Positions 1 through 10,470 of a stretch of 64,000 nucleotides of DNA are shown here, one piece after another. The stretch comes from Nonomuraea maritima (GTDB lineage: Bacteria > Actinomycetota > Actinomycetes > Streptosporangiales > Streptosporangiaceae): NCBI RefSeq assembly GCF_900100395.1, contig NZ_FNFB01000016.1:98989-162988 (forward strand). The letters are read 5' to 3'. The notes beneath the pieces were generated by a model, which searched no databases, was not told where the DNA came from, and was given only the letters and a program-made list of their open reading frames with translations. Numbering within the stretch: position 1 is the first letter of the stretch; each line of letters begins with the position of its first letter. A program made the translations under genes and the position numbers.

Positions 1-546
1 ACCGAGCTCGCCATGCGGATCTCCGCCGAGCAGCGGGAGCGGCTGCACGCCGAGCTCTCCGACATCCACGGCATCGCCCGCCGGTCCCTCCATGACGTCC
101 GGGCGGTCGTCAAGGGGTACCGCGAGATGTCCCTGGAGCGCGAGCTGGGCGGGGTGCGCCGGGTGCTGCAGGCCGCGGGGATCAGCTGCGACTTCCACGA
201 CATACCCGCCACCCTGGATCTCGCGACCAAGGTGGCGCTCGCCTGGGCCGTACGGGAGGCGGCCACCAACATCCTGCGGCACAGCCGGGCGACCGTGTGC
301 AACCTGACCGTGGAACAGGACGACAAGCGGGGCCGGATCAGGATCGGCCTGTCCAACGACGGCGCTCTGGCCGAGAGCTCCGACACCGACGGCAGCGGCC
401 TGGCCGGGGTACGGGAGCGGCTGACGCAGGTAGGCGGCACCAGCACCCGGCGCACCACCCAGGACGGCTGGTTCCATCTCGTCCTGGACGTCCCCCGCGA
501 GCCCGCGGCGGCGACGCTCGTCCCTTCCCAACGGGAGAGATCATGA
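1..546 (+). CDS. Sensor histidine kinase, C-terminal part (5' truncated by window)
   Basis: The reading frame is open from base 1, so the true start and the sensor part lie outside the window; the ATG at 13 is internal. What remains is the end of the HisKA_3 dimerisation helix (LHDVRAVVKGYR) and a HATPase_c domain with an N-box (REAATNILRHS) and a G-box (GSGLAGVRERL). This is the NarX/DesK-type kinase layout, which phosphorylates a NarL-type regulator. The phosphoacceptor His box is not in the visible part. The stop overlaps the ATG of the next gene (ATGA), so kinase and regulator are translationally coupled. The input signal is unknown. Confidence 0.9.
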   Translation, partial: TELAMRISAEQRERLHAELSDIHGIARRSLHDVRAVVKGYREMSLERELGGVRRVLQAAGISCDFHDIPATLDLATKVALAWAVREAATNILRHSRATVCNLTVEQDDKRGRIRIGLSNDGALAESSDTDGSGLAGVRERLTQVGGTSTRRTTQDGWFHLVLDVPREPAAATLVPSQRERS

Positions 547-1187
547 TCAGAGTGTTGATCGCGGAGGATCACGACCTCATCAGAGGCGCCCTGATCGCCC
601 TGCTGTCGGAGGAGCCCGACATCCGCGTGGTCGGAGAGGTGAACAGAGGAGACGCCATCCTGCCGGCCGTGGCCGAGTCCCGGCCCGACGTCGCCCTGCT
701 GGACATCGGGTTGCCCGGCATCGACGGGCTGGAGGCCGCCGACCGGCTCAGGCAGCTCGACAGGCCGCCACCGGTGCTGATCCTGACCAGCGTGGGCACC
801 CAGGGCAACTTCGAGCGGGCGATGGCGGCGGGCGTTCGTGGCTTCCTGGTCAAGGACGCCCCCGCGCACCGGCTGACCGACGCGATCCGCGCCGTGGCAA
901 GGGGAGAGCGGGTCATCGACATGGAGCTCGCCGACGACGCACTCGACGCGGACGCCGACGTCGACACCAACCCCCTGACGCCCAGGGAGGTCAGCGTGCT
1001 CGCGGCCGTGGCCGCCGGCGAGGGCATCCACCAGCTGAGCCGGCGGCTCGGGCTGTCGGCTCACACGGTCCGCAACTACCTGGCGGCCGCGAGACTGAAG
1101 ACCGGAGGACGTACTGACGAGGAGGCGGTCCGGGCGGCGATGGTCAACGGCTGGCTGGGCGTACGGACGACCGCCGCCAACGGCTGA
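543..1187 (+). CDS. NarL/FixJ-family response regulator
   Basis: A 214-aa regulator. The N-terminal receiver domain has the acidic pair E8/D9, phosphoacceptor Asp54 (ALLDIGLPG), a switch Thr and a conserved Lys in FLVKDAP. The C-terminal LuxR-type HTH (about residues 148–210) begins PLTPREVSVL. The ATG at 543 was chosen because it forms an ATGA overlap with the kinase stop and restores the canonical receiver N-terminus (MIRVLIAEDH). The longer upstream frame at 297 is a shadow of the kinase gene. It is the cognate partner of the preceding kinase; its regulon cannot be read from the window. Confidence 0.93.
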   Translation: MIRVLIAEDHDLIRGALIALLSEEPDIRVVGEVNRGDAILPAVAESRPDVALLDIGLPGIDGLEAADRLRQLDRPPPVLILTSVGTQGNFERAMAAGVRGFLVKDAPAHRLTDAIRAVARGERVIDMELADDALDADADVDTNPLTPREVSVLAAVAAGEGIHQLSRRLGLSAHTVRNYLAAARLKTGGRTDEEAVRAAMVNGWLGVRTTAANG

Positions 1188-1265
1188 CCTACGGCGGTTG
1201 ATCGTGAGACCGGTGCCTGTCAGGATGGACGGGGTCGTGGGTGCCGGACACACAGGGGATGACCG

Positions 1266-2456
1266 GTGACTGGTAGGGACGCAGCGCAGGCCGCAGTGCG
1301 TGACCTGTTACACGACATTCGCCGTGCGGGCCGCCCGGCCGGCATCGCGATCGCCGGCGTGGCGCTCCCGTGGGCGGGGCTGCCCGCCGCGGCCCTGCTG
1401 CTGCGTGCCTCCCCGCTCGACGCGCTGGTTCTGGCCGTACTGCTGTCCTTGCTGCTCGTGCCCTACGCGGCCGCCGCCGTCCGCTACGTCACGGGGCAGG
1501 ACCGGCCGCCAGGAGGCCCCCGTACGGTCGTGCTGTCCGCGGTCGCGGTCTACGTGGCCGCGCTCGCCTTCGGCGACTTCCTGCTCTACCTTCCCGGCGT
1601 CGTCGCCGTGCTGGCCGTGCTGTGGCTTCCCGGCCGGGTCGCGTGGGCGGTGGTCGCGGCGGTCACCCTCGCGGAGATCCCCCTGGTCGCCGCGATCGAC
1701 CCGTACTACGGCGGTTCGGCGGTCATCGCCGCGGCGAGTCTCCTCGTCTCCGTGCTGCTCCAGCTCGGAGTGCTGCGTTACGTCCGGCTGGAGCGGGATC
1801 TGCGCGCCGTACGCGCGGAGCTGTCCGAGGCGGCCGTCGACCTCGACCGGATGCGTGTCGCACGGGAGCTGCACGACCTGCTGGGCCAGACGCTGACCGC
1901 CATCACCCTCAAGACGGAGCTGGCCATCGCCCTGGTCGACGCCGACCGCCGGCAGGCCGCGCAGGAGCTCCGCACGGCGTGCGCCATCGCGGACGAGGCG
2001 CGCGCCGAGGTGAAGGACGTCGTACGCGGCCGGCGCACCCTCGACGTCGGAGCCGAGCTGTCGTCGGCGGTGTCCCTGCTGGAGCTGTCCGGAGCGAGCT
2101 GCATCGTCCGGACGTGCCTGGACGAGGTGGATGCCGAGGTGGGCAACGCCGTGGGCTGGATCGTCCGCGAGGCCGCCACCAACATCGTCCGGCACAGCGC
2201 CGCGACCAGCTGCGTGATCGAGCTGGAGGAGGACGCGGGGCGCGTGCGCCTGCTCATCTGGAACGACGGCGTCCCCGCTGGTGGGGAGCCGGTGTGGGGG
2301 TCCGGTCTGAGAGGGCTCGACAGGCGCGTGGCAAGGATGAGTGGAACGCTGACCGTCGGCAGGAACGGCGCCGACGGGTTCGCCGTGCGGGTGGACCTGC
2401 CCGCCGATCCCGGGTTGGAGAGGGTGGCCGCGGGTGATTCGAGTTCTGCTGGCTGA
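1266..2456 (+). CDS. Membrane sensor histidine kinase (HisKA_3 type)
   Basis: A 396-aa kinase starting at GTG 1266. Several hydrophobic helices (about residues 25–165) form the membrane input region. They are followed by a coiled segment and the HisKA_3 domain with the phosphoacceptor motif RELHDLLGQT, then a HATPase_c domain with N-box REAATNIVRHS and G-box GSGLRGLDRRV. The ATPase part closely parallels that of the first kinase, so the two systems look like a tandem duplication. The downstream regulator starts 23 nt before this gene ends, so the pair is coupled. DesK-like topology suggests membrane or cell-envelope sensing, but the ligand is unknown. Confidence 0.92.
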   Translation: MTGRDAAQAAVRDLLHDIRRAGRPAGIAIAGVALPWAGLPAAALLLRASPLDALVLAVLLSLLLVPYAAAAVRYVTGQDRPPGGPRTVVLSAVAVYVAALAFGDFLLYLPGVVAVLAVLWLPGRVAWAVVAAVTLAEIPLVAAIDPYYGGSAVIAAASLLVSVLLQLGVLRYVRLERDLRAVRAELSEAAVDLDRMRVARELHDLLGQTLTAITLKTELAIALVDADRRQAAQELRTACAIADEARAEVKDVVRGRRTLDVGAELSSAVSLLELSGASCIVRTCLDEVDAEVGNAVGWIVREAATNIVRHSAATSCVIELEEDAGRVRLLIWNDGVPAGGEPVWGSGLRGLDRRVARMSGTLTVGRNGADGFAVRVDLPADPGLERVAAGDSSSAG

Positions 2457-3039
2457 GGACCACGGAGTCGTACGGGGTGCGCTGGTCGCGCTGCTCAACC
2501 TCACCGGCGACATCACGGTGGTGGCCGAGACGGGACGTGGCGACAGGGTGCTCGCGGAGGCGCTGTCCAGCCGGCCGCACGTCGCCGTGATCGACATCGA
2601 GATGCCGCGCCTGGACGGCATCGCCGCCACGGAGCGGCTGGTGAGCGCGGTTCCTGAGTGCCGGGTGCTCATCCTCACCGGACTGGCCCAGACCGGTCTG
2701 CTCAGGCAGGCGCTGGAGGCGGGCGCCACCGGGTTCCTCATGAAGGACGCGCCGACGGAGCGGCTCGCCGAGAGCATCCGCAGAGTGGCGGACGGCGAAC
2801 AGGTCGTCGACGGGTCGCTGGCGTTCGCGGCGATGCGCGCACCGGCCAGCCCGCTCACGGAGCGTGAGACGGACGTGCTCGTCGCCATCGGCTCAGGCGC
2901 CACCACCGGCGAGATCGCCGACAAGCTGCACCTGTCGGTGGCGACGGTGCGCAACTACATCTCGAGCGTGCTCACCAAGACCGGGGCACGCAACCGTACC
3001 GACGCCGTACGCATCGCCTCGGAGTCGGGCTGGATCTGA
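2434..3039 (+). CDS. NarL/FixJ-family response regulator
   Basis: A 201-aa regulator starting at GTG 2434 inside the end of the kinase gene. The receiver domain begins MIRVLLAEDHG and has phosphoacceptor Asp54 (AVIDIEMPR) and Lys in FLMKDAP. The C-terminal LuxR HTH (PLTERETDVL … ATVRNYISSVLTKTGARNR) binds DNA. It is very similar in layout and spacing to the regulator at 543–1187, consistent with duplication of the whole two-component pair. It is convergent with the nitronate monooxygenase gene, with only 21 nt between the stops. Confidence 0.93.
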   Translation: MIRVLLAEDHGVVRGALVALLNLTGDITVVAETGRGDRVLAEALSSRPHVAVIDIEMPRLDGIAATERLVSAVPECRVLILTGLAQTGLLRQALEAGATGFLMKDAPTERLAESIRRVADGEQVVDGSLAFAAMRAPASPLTERETDVLVAIGSGATTGEIADKLHLSVATVRNYISSVLTKTGARNRTDAVRIASESGWI

Positions 3040-3060
3040 GGCGCTTGAGGCGTCCCGCCG

Positions 3061-4191
3061 TCACTCCGTCAGGCGGCGCAGGCGTTCGACCGCGTCACCG
3101 AACTCGCTCAGCATGTCGTGGACCACGTCACGTGCCGGCCGGACCCGGTCGAGCTGGCCCACGACCTGGCCGACGAAGTAGTTGACCAGCTCCACCGCGC
3201 CCGGCTCGCCCTTCTCGGCCGCCGCGGCGATGCGCGCCATCGCCCCCTCGGCCACCAGCATCTGCAGCGGCATGCCGAGGGCGCCGGGGCTCTCGGGGCC
3301 GGAGTCCCACTCGTCCGTCCAGGCCGAGCGCAGCTGCCGGGCCGGCTTCCCGGTGCGCGACCGCGACCGTACGGTGTCGAGCGACGAGGCCGCGAGGAGC
3401 TTGCGCTTGACCGCCGGCGGTGTCTCCGCCTCCTCGGTGGTGAGCCAGACGGAGCCGCACCACACGCCCTCGGCGCCGAGCGCCATCGCCGCCGCCATCT
3501 GCCGCCCCGACGCGATGCCGCCCGCCGCGAGCACAGGAACCGGCGCGACCGCGTCCACGACCTGGGGGACGAGCACCATCGTGGACACCTCGCCGGTGTG
3601 CCCGCCGGCCTCGGTGCCCTGCGCGACGACGATGTCCACCCCGGCCTCCACCTGCCGGCGCGCGTGCTCGACCGTGCCGACCAGCGCCGCGACCGGGACG
3701 CCGGCGTCCCGCGCCTTCGCCACCATCTCGGGCGGGGGCGGGCCGAGGGCGCTGGCGATCAGACCGACGCGGTGCCTGAGCGCCACGTCGATGAGGACCG
3801 ACGCGCCCGCCGCGGTCACCCGCCTGCCGAACTCGTCGGCCGTCATCGTCGGCGGCCGCGCCGAGGCGCTGACGCCGTACTTGGACAGCAGGTGGGTGAC
3901 GAAGTCGCGGTGCCGGTCGGGGACGAAGTCGAGCAGGTGACCGCCCCGCTCGCGCGCGGAGGGGTCGATCCGGCCCGGCACGAGCACGTCCACGCCGTAC
4001 GGCCGGCCGCCCACCCGTTCGTCGAGCCAGCTCAGCTCCGTGTCGAGCCGCTCGGGCGAGTACGCGACCGCGCCCAGCACGCCGAAGCCGCCCGCCCTCG
4101 TCACCGCGGCCACCACGTCACGGCAGTGGCTGAAGGCGAACAACGGCAGCTCGATCCCCAGGCGCTCACAGATGGAGGTCCGCATGGACAC
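3061..4191 (-). CDS. Nitronate monooxygenase / 2-nitropropane dioxygenase family flavoprotein
   Basis: A 376-aa FMN-dependent TIM-barrel protein. The family motif AQGTEAGGHTG, which carries the catalytic His region, and the phosphate-binding stretch VLAAGGIASGRQMAAAMALGAEGV are clear. Family members oxidise alkyl nitronates such as propionate 3-nitronate to aldehyde plus nitrite. Some homologues have other roles, for example enoyl-reductase-like activity, so the substrate is inferred. Start: ATG 4191; a second in-frame ATG two codons later (4185) is equally possible. It is transcribed away from the two-component genes and next to an acyltransferase gene on the same strand. Confidence 0.85.
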   Translation of the reverse strand: MSMRTSICERLGIELPLFAFSHCRDVVAAVTRAGGFGVLGAVAYSPERLDTELSWLDERVGGRPYGVDVLVPGRIDPSARERGGHLLDFVPDRHRDFVTHLLSKYGVSASARPPTMTADEFGRRVTAAGASVLIDVALRHRVGLIASALGPPPPEMVAKARDAGVPVAALVGTVEHARRQVEAGVDIVVAQGTEAGGHTGEVSTMVLVPQVVDAVAPVPVLAAGGIASGRQMAAAMALGAEGVWCGSVWLTTEEAETPPAVKRKLLAASSLDTVRSRSRTGKPARQLRSAWTDEWDSGPESPGALGMPLQMLVAEGAMARIAAAAEKGEPGAVELVNYFVGQVVGQLDRVRPARDVVHDMLSEFGDAVERLRRLTE

Positions 4192-4233
4192 GACGCTAAC
4201 CGTCAGAACATCCTTCGGTCCATCCCCGGGTTC

Positions 4234-4872
4234 TCAGACGTCCAGCGGGACAGGGGAGTGCCAGCCGAGCTCGGGGCTGTATCCGCGCACCCGCCGCGCG
4301 GGGACGCCGGCCACCACGCTGTGGTCGGGGAACTCGCCGCGCACCACCGCGCCGCCCGCCACCACGCACTGGCGGCCGAGCGTCGTGCCAGGCAGGATGA
4401 CGGCGCCCGTGCCCAGCCACGAGCCCGAGCCGATCGAGACGGGGCTGTTGCGCGGCCACTGCCGTCCGATCGGGATGTCGGGGTCGTCGTAGACGTGGTT
4501 CTGGTCGGTGATGTAGACGTACGGCCCGGTGAACACGTGGTCACCGATGTCGATCGACTGGTGCGCCACGATGTGCGAGCCCCTGCCGATCGAGCAGCTC
4601 CCGCCGATCCGGAGGATCGAGTCGGGGCCGAGGTCCAGCCCCGGGCCCATGCCGCACGACAGCGACACCCGCTCGCCGATGAGGGTGTGGTCGCCGATCT
4701 CGATCCAGGGCTCACCGAAGATCGCGCCAGGGGGGAAGGCGATGCTGACGCCCTCGCCCATCCGGCGGAACCGGTATCCCGCGGGGGTGGCCGGGGTGAT
4801 CGCGCCGGCGCGGCGGATCGCCGCGTAGGAGCGGTGCACTAAACCAGCCAAAGCCCGCCGAACTAGTGACAT
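4234..4872 (-). CDS. Left-handed beta-helix (hexapeptide repeat) acyltransferase
   Basis: A 212-aa protein with hexapeptide-repeat turns in two blocks (roughly residues 50–110 and 140–190: IEIGDHTLIGERVSL; VSIGSGSWLGTGAVILPG; VVAGGAVVRGEF), ending VVAGVPARRVRG. This is typical of acetyltransferases of the maltose/galactoside or xenobiotic acetyltransferase type, which work as trimers with acetyl-CoA. ITDQNHVYDDP matches the loop that carries the catalytic His in this group. Start set at ATG 4872: the longer upstream frame is Arg/Ala-rich and does not look like this family. The acceptor substrate is unknown; sugars or surface glycans are likely. Confidence 0.8.
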   Translation of the reverse strand: MSLVRRALAGLVHRSYAAIRRAGAITPATPAGYRFRRMGEGVSIAFPPGAIFGEPWIEIGDHTLIGERVSLSCGMGPGLDLGPDSILRIGGSCSIGRGSHIVAHQSIDIGDHVFTGPYVYITDQNHVYDDPDIPIGRQWPRNSPVSIGSGSWLGTGAVILPGTTLGRQCVVAGGAVVRGEFPDHSVVAGVPARRVRGYSPELGWHSPVPLDV

Positions 4873-5128
4873 AGCGACCAAAGCTACCGCTCGGGCGACG
4901 ATGTGGCATCTTCGCGGGAGAGCGTCGCCGTCGTGCCTGTGCGACGCGGCTGCGGGAAATGTCGAGCGGGCACGTGCAGGCGCGATTAAGGTCCTCGCCA
5001 AATCGCCATTCATCGCGCTTAGCCGACTTTCCCGCAGGATATGACATGGCTCGCGATCTCCATCGGGCCGAATAGTTATATGTCCGATTTGCGCGAGATA
5101 AGCAGTAATTTCCTTTCAAGGGGGATTC

Positions 5129-6196
5129 GTGAGCACATCCAAACTGCTGGCAGGCCGGTTGTCGGGCCTCGCCGTCCTGGGCGCGGCGACGCTGATAGCC
5201 GCCCCCCTGTCGGCGTACGGCGACACGGAGCCGGCACCGGCCGGTTCCGCCGCCGCGGCAACCGGGGCAGCCGCCAAGACGCCGGCCGTCACCGTCGGCG
5301 CGACCGCCGACGCGACCGCCGACACGACCGCCGACACGACGGTCGGCGCGCCTGCCGACACGACAGTCGACGCGCCTGCCGGCGCGACCGTCGACACGCC
5401 TGCCGACGCGACCGCTGACGCGGCCGCGAAGATGCCGGCCATCACCGGCGCCACGGCGGACGCGGCGTCCACGACGGCTGCGTCCGTGGACCCGGTCACG
5501 GGGGACGCGCTGGCGGCGCCGGTCTACGCCGCGGGCACCCTGTGGGGCATCATCGGCCGTAACACCCTGGGTACGCCGAACGCGGTCCTGCGCGAGGGCC
5601 CCTACGGACGCGTCTCCGGCCAGTTCCCGGTCACCCAGGCGCCGCCCTACGGCACCGGCAGCCTCGGCCTCATCGTCGGCGGCGCCGACACCCCGCTCGA
5701 GGCCGACAAGATCATGTGGGGCAACGAGAGGATCTTCGCGGGTGGCGACCTGGACGCGATCCGCAGGCTCAGCTACTGGGTGTTCGCTGGCGTCGACGAC
5801 CTGGACGGGGTCACCCTGCCGAACATCACCATCGAGGTCGATCCCAACCGTGACACCACGACCAACTACACGAGCCTCGTCTACCTGCCCAACGAGTCGG
5901 ACAGCCCGTCCGCTCCCGCGAACCCCACTGAGAACCTCTGGCAGCGGTACGACGCGCTGGCATCGGGAAACCAGTGGTTCGCCACGGGTGCCACGGGTAC
6001 TGACATCGGCTGCACCCTGGCCAGCCCCTGCACCTTCCAGTTCATCAGATCGCAGATGCCGCAAGCGGTGATCAGCTACAGCCTGGGGATCTCGAAGGGC
6101 AGGGACGACGCGTTCGTGGGCGCCGTCGACGGGCTCCAGGTCAACGGCACGGTCTACGACTTCGAGTTCACCGGCGTACGGGCCCGGCCCGCGTAA
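5129..6196 (+). CDS. Secreted protein with Ala/Thr/Asp-rich repeat region, unknown function
   Basis: A 355-aa protein starting at GTG 5129 with a strong ribosome site (AAGGGGG, 5118–5125). The N-terminus (MSTSKLLAGRLSGLAVLG…LIAAPLSAYGDTE) reads as a Sec signal peptide cleaved near residue 30. Residues about 50–115 are a low-complexity linker built from degenerate ADTT/ADAT/APAD units. The C-terminal 220 residues form one globular domain (Trp- and Gly-containing, with a Cys pair in IGCTLASPC) that I do not recognise. It probably acts outside the cell or in the wall. The upstream 250 nt are AT-richer than the surroundings and probably contain the promoter. Confidence 0.75.
   Translation: MSTSKLLAGRLSGLAVLGAATLIAAPLSAYGDTEPAPAGSAAAATGAAAKTPAVTVGATADATADTTADTTVGAPADTTVDAPAGATVDTPADATADAAAKMPAITGATADAASTTAASVDPVTGDALAAPVYAAGTLWGIIGRNTLGTPNAVLREGPYGRVSGQFPVTQAPPYGTGSLGLIVGGADTPLEADKIMWGNERIFAGGDLDAIRRLSYWVFAGVDDLDGVTLPNITIEVDPNRDTTTNYTSLVYLPNESDSPSAPANPTENLWQRYDALASGNQWFATGATGTDIGCTLASPCTFQFIRSQMPQAVISYSLGISKGRDDAFVGAVDGLQVNGTVYDFEFTGVRARPA
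5284..5436 (+). repeat. Degenerate in-frame repeats inside secreted protein gene
   Basis: Imperfect repeats of GACACGACCGCC / GACGCGCCTGCC-like units encode the Thr/Ala/Asp linker of the secreted protein. They stay in frame, so they are protein-level low complexity rather than a separate element. Confidence 0.7.
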
Positions 6197-7120
6197 CCAG
6201 GGCGTCGGGTGCGCGTCTTCAGGCGCAGGCCCTGTACGGCGGGGAGGCCGCGGTGCCGGCCCGCCATCGCCGTCAGGCCATGGACGGCCTCCGCCCGACC
6301 GTCGCGGTACGGATCGAGCGGATCGACGTCCACCACGGCATCGGCGCGGACAATGCTCCGCGTCGATGCCGCTGCGCGGGCACCCGGAGGGGCGCCCATT
6401 GCGGCGCTTTTTCGAAATGCGGAAAGCCCGGCAGTAGCAGCCGAGCAGGCCCACAGGGCCCGTTCGAATATGAACCAGGAGACAGAAGCTGACGAATGGC
6501 CGCACGGCTCGGCGCAAGGAAAGCGGAAAAGCCAGAACTCTGACAACAAGACGGAGAAGGAGGCTTTTCCACGGTCTCGCCGAAGAGCAATCAGCCGGGA
6601 ATCGGTTCGTGCGGCGTCGCGGGCGTGTGAACCCCCAGTGCGACGGCCCGGCCGGCGGCTGCAGACCCGCGGGGGCGGTGTGCCCACCCGTAACGTTCTT
6701 GGCCGGACAGCGCACGCACAGCTACGACGGCACCAGGTGAGATGCCCCTGGCGTAGCGAGATCGTCCACGGTGGCGGCACGGTGGCGGCATGGTGGCGGC
6801 CCGTCCCGGCATGCCGGTCATCTCCAGGCGTACGGCGAACGCGGCGACGGCATCCCTCGGCAGCCGCGCGGACCGCCGGGTCGGCGGGAGCGCGTGGACC
6901 GGCCCTCGGCGGGGTTCGTGGCGGGGAGGGTGGCGATGGGGTGTCGGTCCGCCATGGGAAAGTCATGATTTACCGGGGTTCGGAGGGATGGTCCGGCCGA
7001 TGGATCCAACGGTGAGCAAGGGTTTCCGGCGTTTTCCGCCAAGTCGCCAGGCGGTCCTGGCCATCGCCGGGCGGGACCGTTCGGGCATGTGAGGGGCGTT
7101 GTTTGATATCCTGAGAGCCC
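6197..7120. other. Non-coding stretch upstream of pyrG
   Basis: No reading frame here has convincing codon use or a recognisable product; the long frames on both strands are Arg/Pro-rich shadows. The part at 6400–6600 is AT-richer than its surroundings and contains a 9-bp inverted repeat GGAAAAGCC (6525–6533) / GGCTTTTCC (6562–6570). At 6769–6800 there are three tandem GGTGGCGGC units. The last 100 nt must hold the pyrG promoter. Nothing else is supported. Confidence 0.5.
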
Positions 7121-8820
<1,700 letters not shown>

Positions 8821-8824
<4 letters not shown>

Positions 8825-9432
8825 AGATCGAGGACACGCCCGAGACGTGGGACGTCGTCGCGTCGAAACCGCGCTTCAGCGGATACGTGATCGACGTCGT
8901 CACCGACAGCGTCAAGATGCCCGGTGACGAGGTCGCCGACCGCGACTACGTCGTGCATCCGGGGGCCGTCGCCGTGCTCGCGCTCGACGAGCGGCAGCGC
9001 GTCCTCATGATCCGGCAGTACCGTCACCCGGCGCGGCAGCTCATGTGGGAGCTGCCCGCTGGGCTGCGCGACGTACCGGGCGAACCCCTCGTCGAGACCG
9101 CCGCGCGTGAGCTCGCCGAGGAGGCCGGCTACCGGGCCGCCACCTGGGACACCCTGCTCGACCTGCGTACCTCGCCCGGCATGTCCGACGAGCGCATCCG
9201 GGTGTTCCTGGCCCGCGACCTGACCCCGATCCCCGAGGACGAGAACAGTTTCGTCGCCCACTATGAGGAAATCGGCATGCCGGTCGAATGGGTCCCTCTG
9301 GGCGACGCGGTCGACAAGGCCCTCATGGGAATGATCCACAATTCCCCGGCGGTGGCCGGTATCCTCGCCGCGTATGCGGCTTCGGCTGAGGGGTACGCCC
9401 GCCTGCGCCCCGCCGACGCCCCGGAGGCGTGA
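8821..9432 (+). CDS. NUDIX hydrolase, ADP-ribose pyrophosphatase type
   Basis: A 203-aa protein with a NUDIX box (GLRDVPGEPLVETAARELAE, continuing EAGY) preceded by the ELPAG motif typical of ADP-ribose pyrophosphatases. The box has one extra residue between Gly and the first Glu, as in the actinobacterial homologue that also sits between pyrG and xerD. The likely reaction is ADP-ribose to AMP and ribose-5-phosphate, as housecleaning. Start GTG 8821 overlaps the pyrG stop. The position is conserved in actinobacteria (pyrG–NUDIX–xerD). Confidence 0.9.
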
Positions 9433-9447
9433 CGGAAGGACCGGTTC

Positions 9448-10353
9448 GTGGAGGCAGTGCTCTCCAGCTACCTCGCCCACCTCGCGGTGGAACGAGACCT
9501 GGCTGCCAACACGCTCGCGTCCTACCGTCGTGACCTGCTCCGCTACGTCGAGCACCTGCGGTCGCGCGGCCGCCTGGAGCTCGACGAGGTGGGGGCCGAC
9601 GACGTACGGGCGTTCCTCGCCGCGCTGCGCGAGGGCGACGGCGACCGCCCCGCCCTCGTCGCCAGCTCCGCGGCCCGCGCCGTCTCCGCCGTGCGCGGGC
9701 TGCACCGGTTCGCCCTGCGCGAAGGGGTCACCAGCCACGACCCCGCCCACGAGATCCGCCCGCCGCGCCAGCCCCGCCGGTTGCCCAAGGCCATCACCGT
9801 CGACCAGGTCGAGCGGCTCATCGCCGCCTCCGGCCCCGACGGCGCGCCGCTGACCCTGCGCAACAGGGCTCTCCTCGAGGTCCTGTACGGCACCGGCGCC
9901 CGCATCTCCGAGGCGGTCGGGCTGGCGGTGGACGACCTCGACCACGACCAGGTGCGCCTGCGCGGCAAGGGCGGGCGCACCCGCGTCGTGCCGCTCGGCC
10001 GCTACGCCCGCCAGGCCCTCGACGCCTTCCTCGTACGCGCCCGCCCCGGCCTGCTCGCCCACGGGCGCGGCACCTCTGCCGTCTTCCTCAACGCCCGCGG
10101 CGGGCGGCTGACCAGGCAGGGCGCGTGGGAGGTGCTCCAGGCGGCCGCCGAAAGGGCCGGGCTCGCCGGGATCAGCCCCCACGTGCTCCGGCACTCCTTC
10201 GCCACCCATCTGCTGGACGGCGGCGCCGACGTCAGGGTGGTCCAGGAGCTGCTCGGCCACGCCTCTGTCACGACGACACAGGTGTACACGCTCGTCACGG
10301 TCGACAAGCTTCGGGAGGTCTACGCCGCCGCGCATCCACGCGCCCGGCAGTGA
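9448..10353 (+). CDS. xerD: Site-specific tyrosine recombinase XerD
   Basis: A 301-aa recombinase with an N-terminal SAM-like DNA-binding domain (about residues 1–90) and a complete catalytic domain: Arg152 (GTGARISE), Lys174 (RGKGGRTR), His245-x-x-Arg248 (HVLRH), His271 (LLGHASV) and nucleophile Tyr280. It resolves chromosome dimers at dif with XerC. Start GTG 9448. It lies in the conserved order after the NUDIX gene and upstream of parA/scpAB, as in other actinobacteria, so it is a housekeeping Xer protein and not a phage integrase. Confidence 0.95.
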   Translation: MEAVLSSYLAHLAVERDLAANTLASYRRDLLRYVEHLRSRGRLELDEVGADDVRAFLAALREGDGDRPALVASSAARAVSAVRGLHRFALREGVTSHDPAHEIRPPRQPRRLPKAITVDQVERLIAASGPDGAPLTLRNRALLEVLYGTGARISEAVGLAVDDLDHDQVRLRGKGGRTRVVPLGRYARQALDAFLVRARPGLLAHGRGTSAVFLNARGGRLTRQGAWEVLQAAAERAGLAGISPHVLRHSFATHLLDGGADVRVVQELLGHASVTTTQVYTLVTVDKLREVYAAAHPRARQ

Positions 10354-10425
10354 TCTATAGTCTTTGGGCGTACGCCACCCCCTCGGCGTGCCGCCTTGCC
10401 GCGTTAAGTGGCGACGCCATAGTGT

Positions 10426-10437
10426 CCGTCCGGACGG
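10426..10437. promoter_or_regulatory. 12-bp perfect palindrome in the parA leader
   Basis: CCGTCCGGACGG is a perfect palindrome 34 nt upstream of the ParA-family start, in the 117-nt gap after xerD. It may be an operator or a small RNA hairpin. No protein is assigned to it. Confidence 0.35.
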
Positions 10438-10470
10438 TCCGGTTCGGGATCGTCAGGGAGGTTCGAGCTG

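Noticed and set aside
1308..2954. 548-aa minus-strand frame across the second two-component system
   Set aside because: Low-complexity shadow of a high-GC gene; no domain and no start context.
3118..4842. 574-aa plus-strand frame across the nitronate monooxygenase and acyltransferase
   Set aside because: Arg/His/Ala-rich shadow; both minus-strand genes have clear family motifs.
4712..6966. Long minus-strand frames (667 aa, 270 aa) over the secreted protein gene and the gap after it
   Set aside because: Arg/Gly-repeat translation without family resemblance; conflicts with the secreted protein's signal peptide and ribosome site.
6209..7092. Several plus-strand frames in the gap before pyrG
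   Set aside because: Arg/Gly-rich, no motifs, no ribosome sites and overlapping each other in different frames.
9448..10353. Phage integrase for the tyrosine recombinase in the pyrG block
   Set aside because: Location and length match chromosomal XerD.
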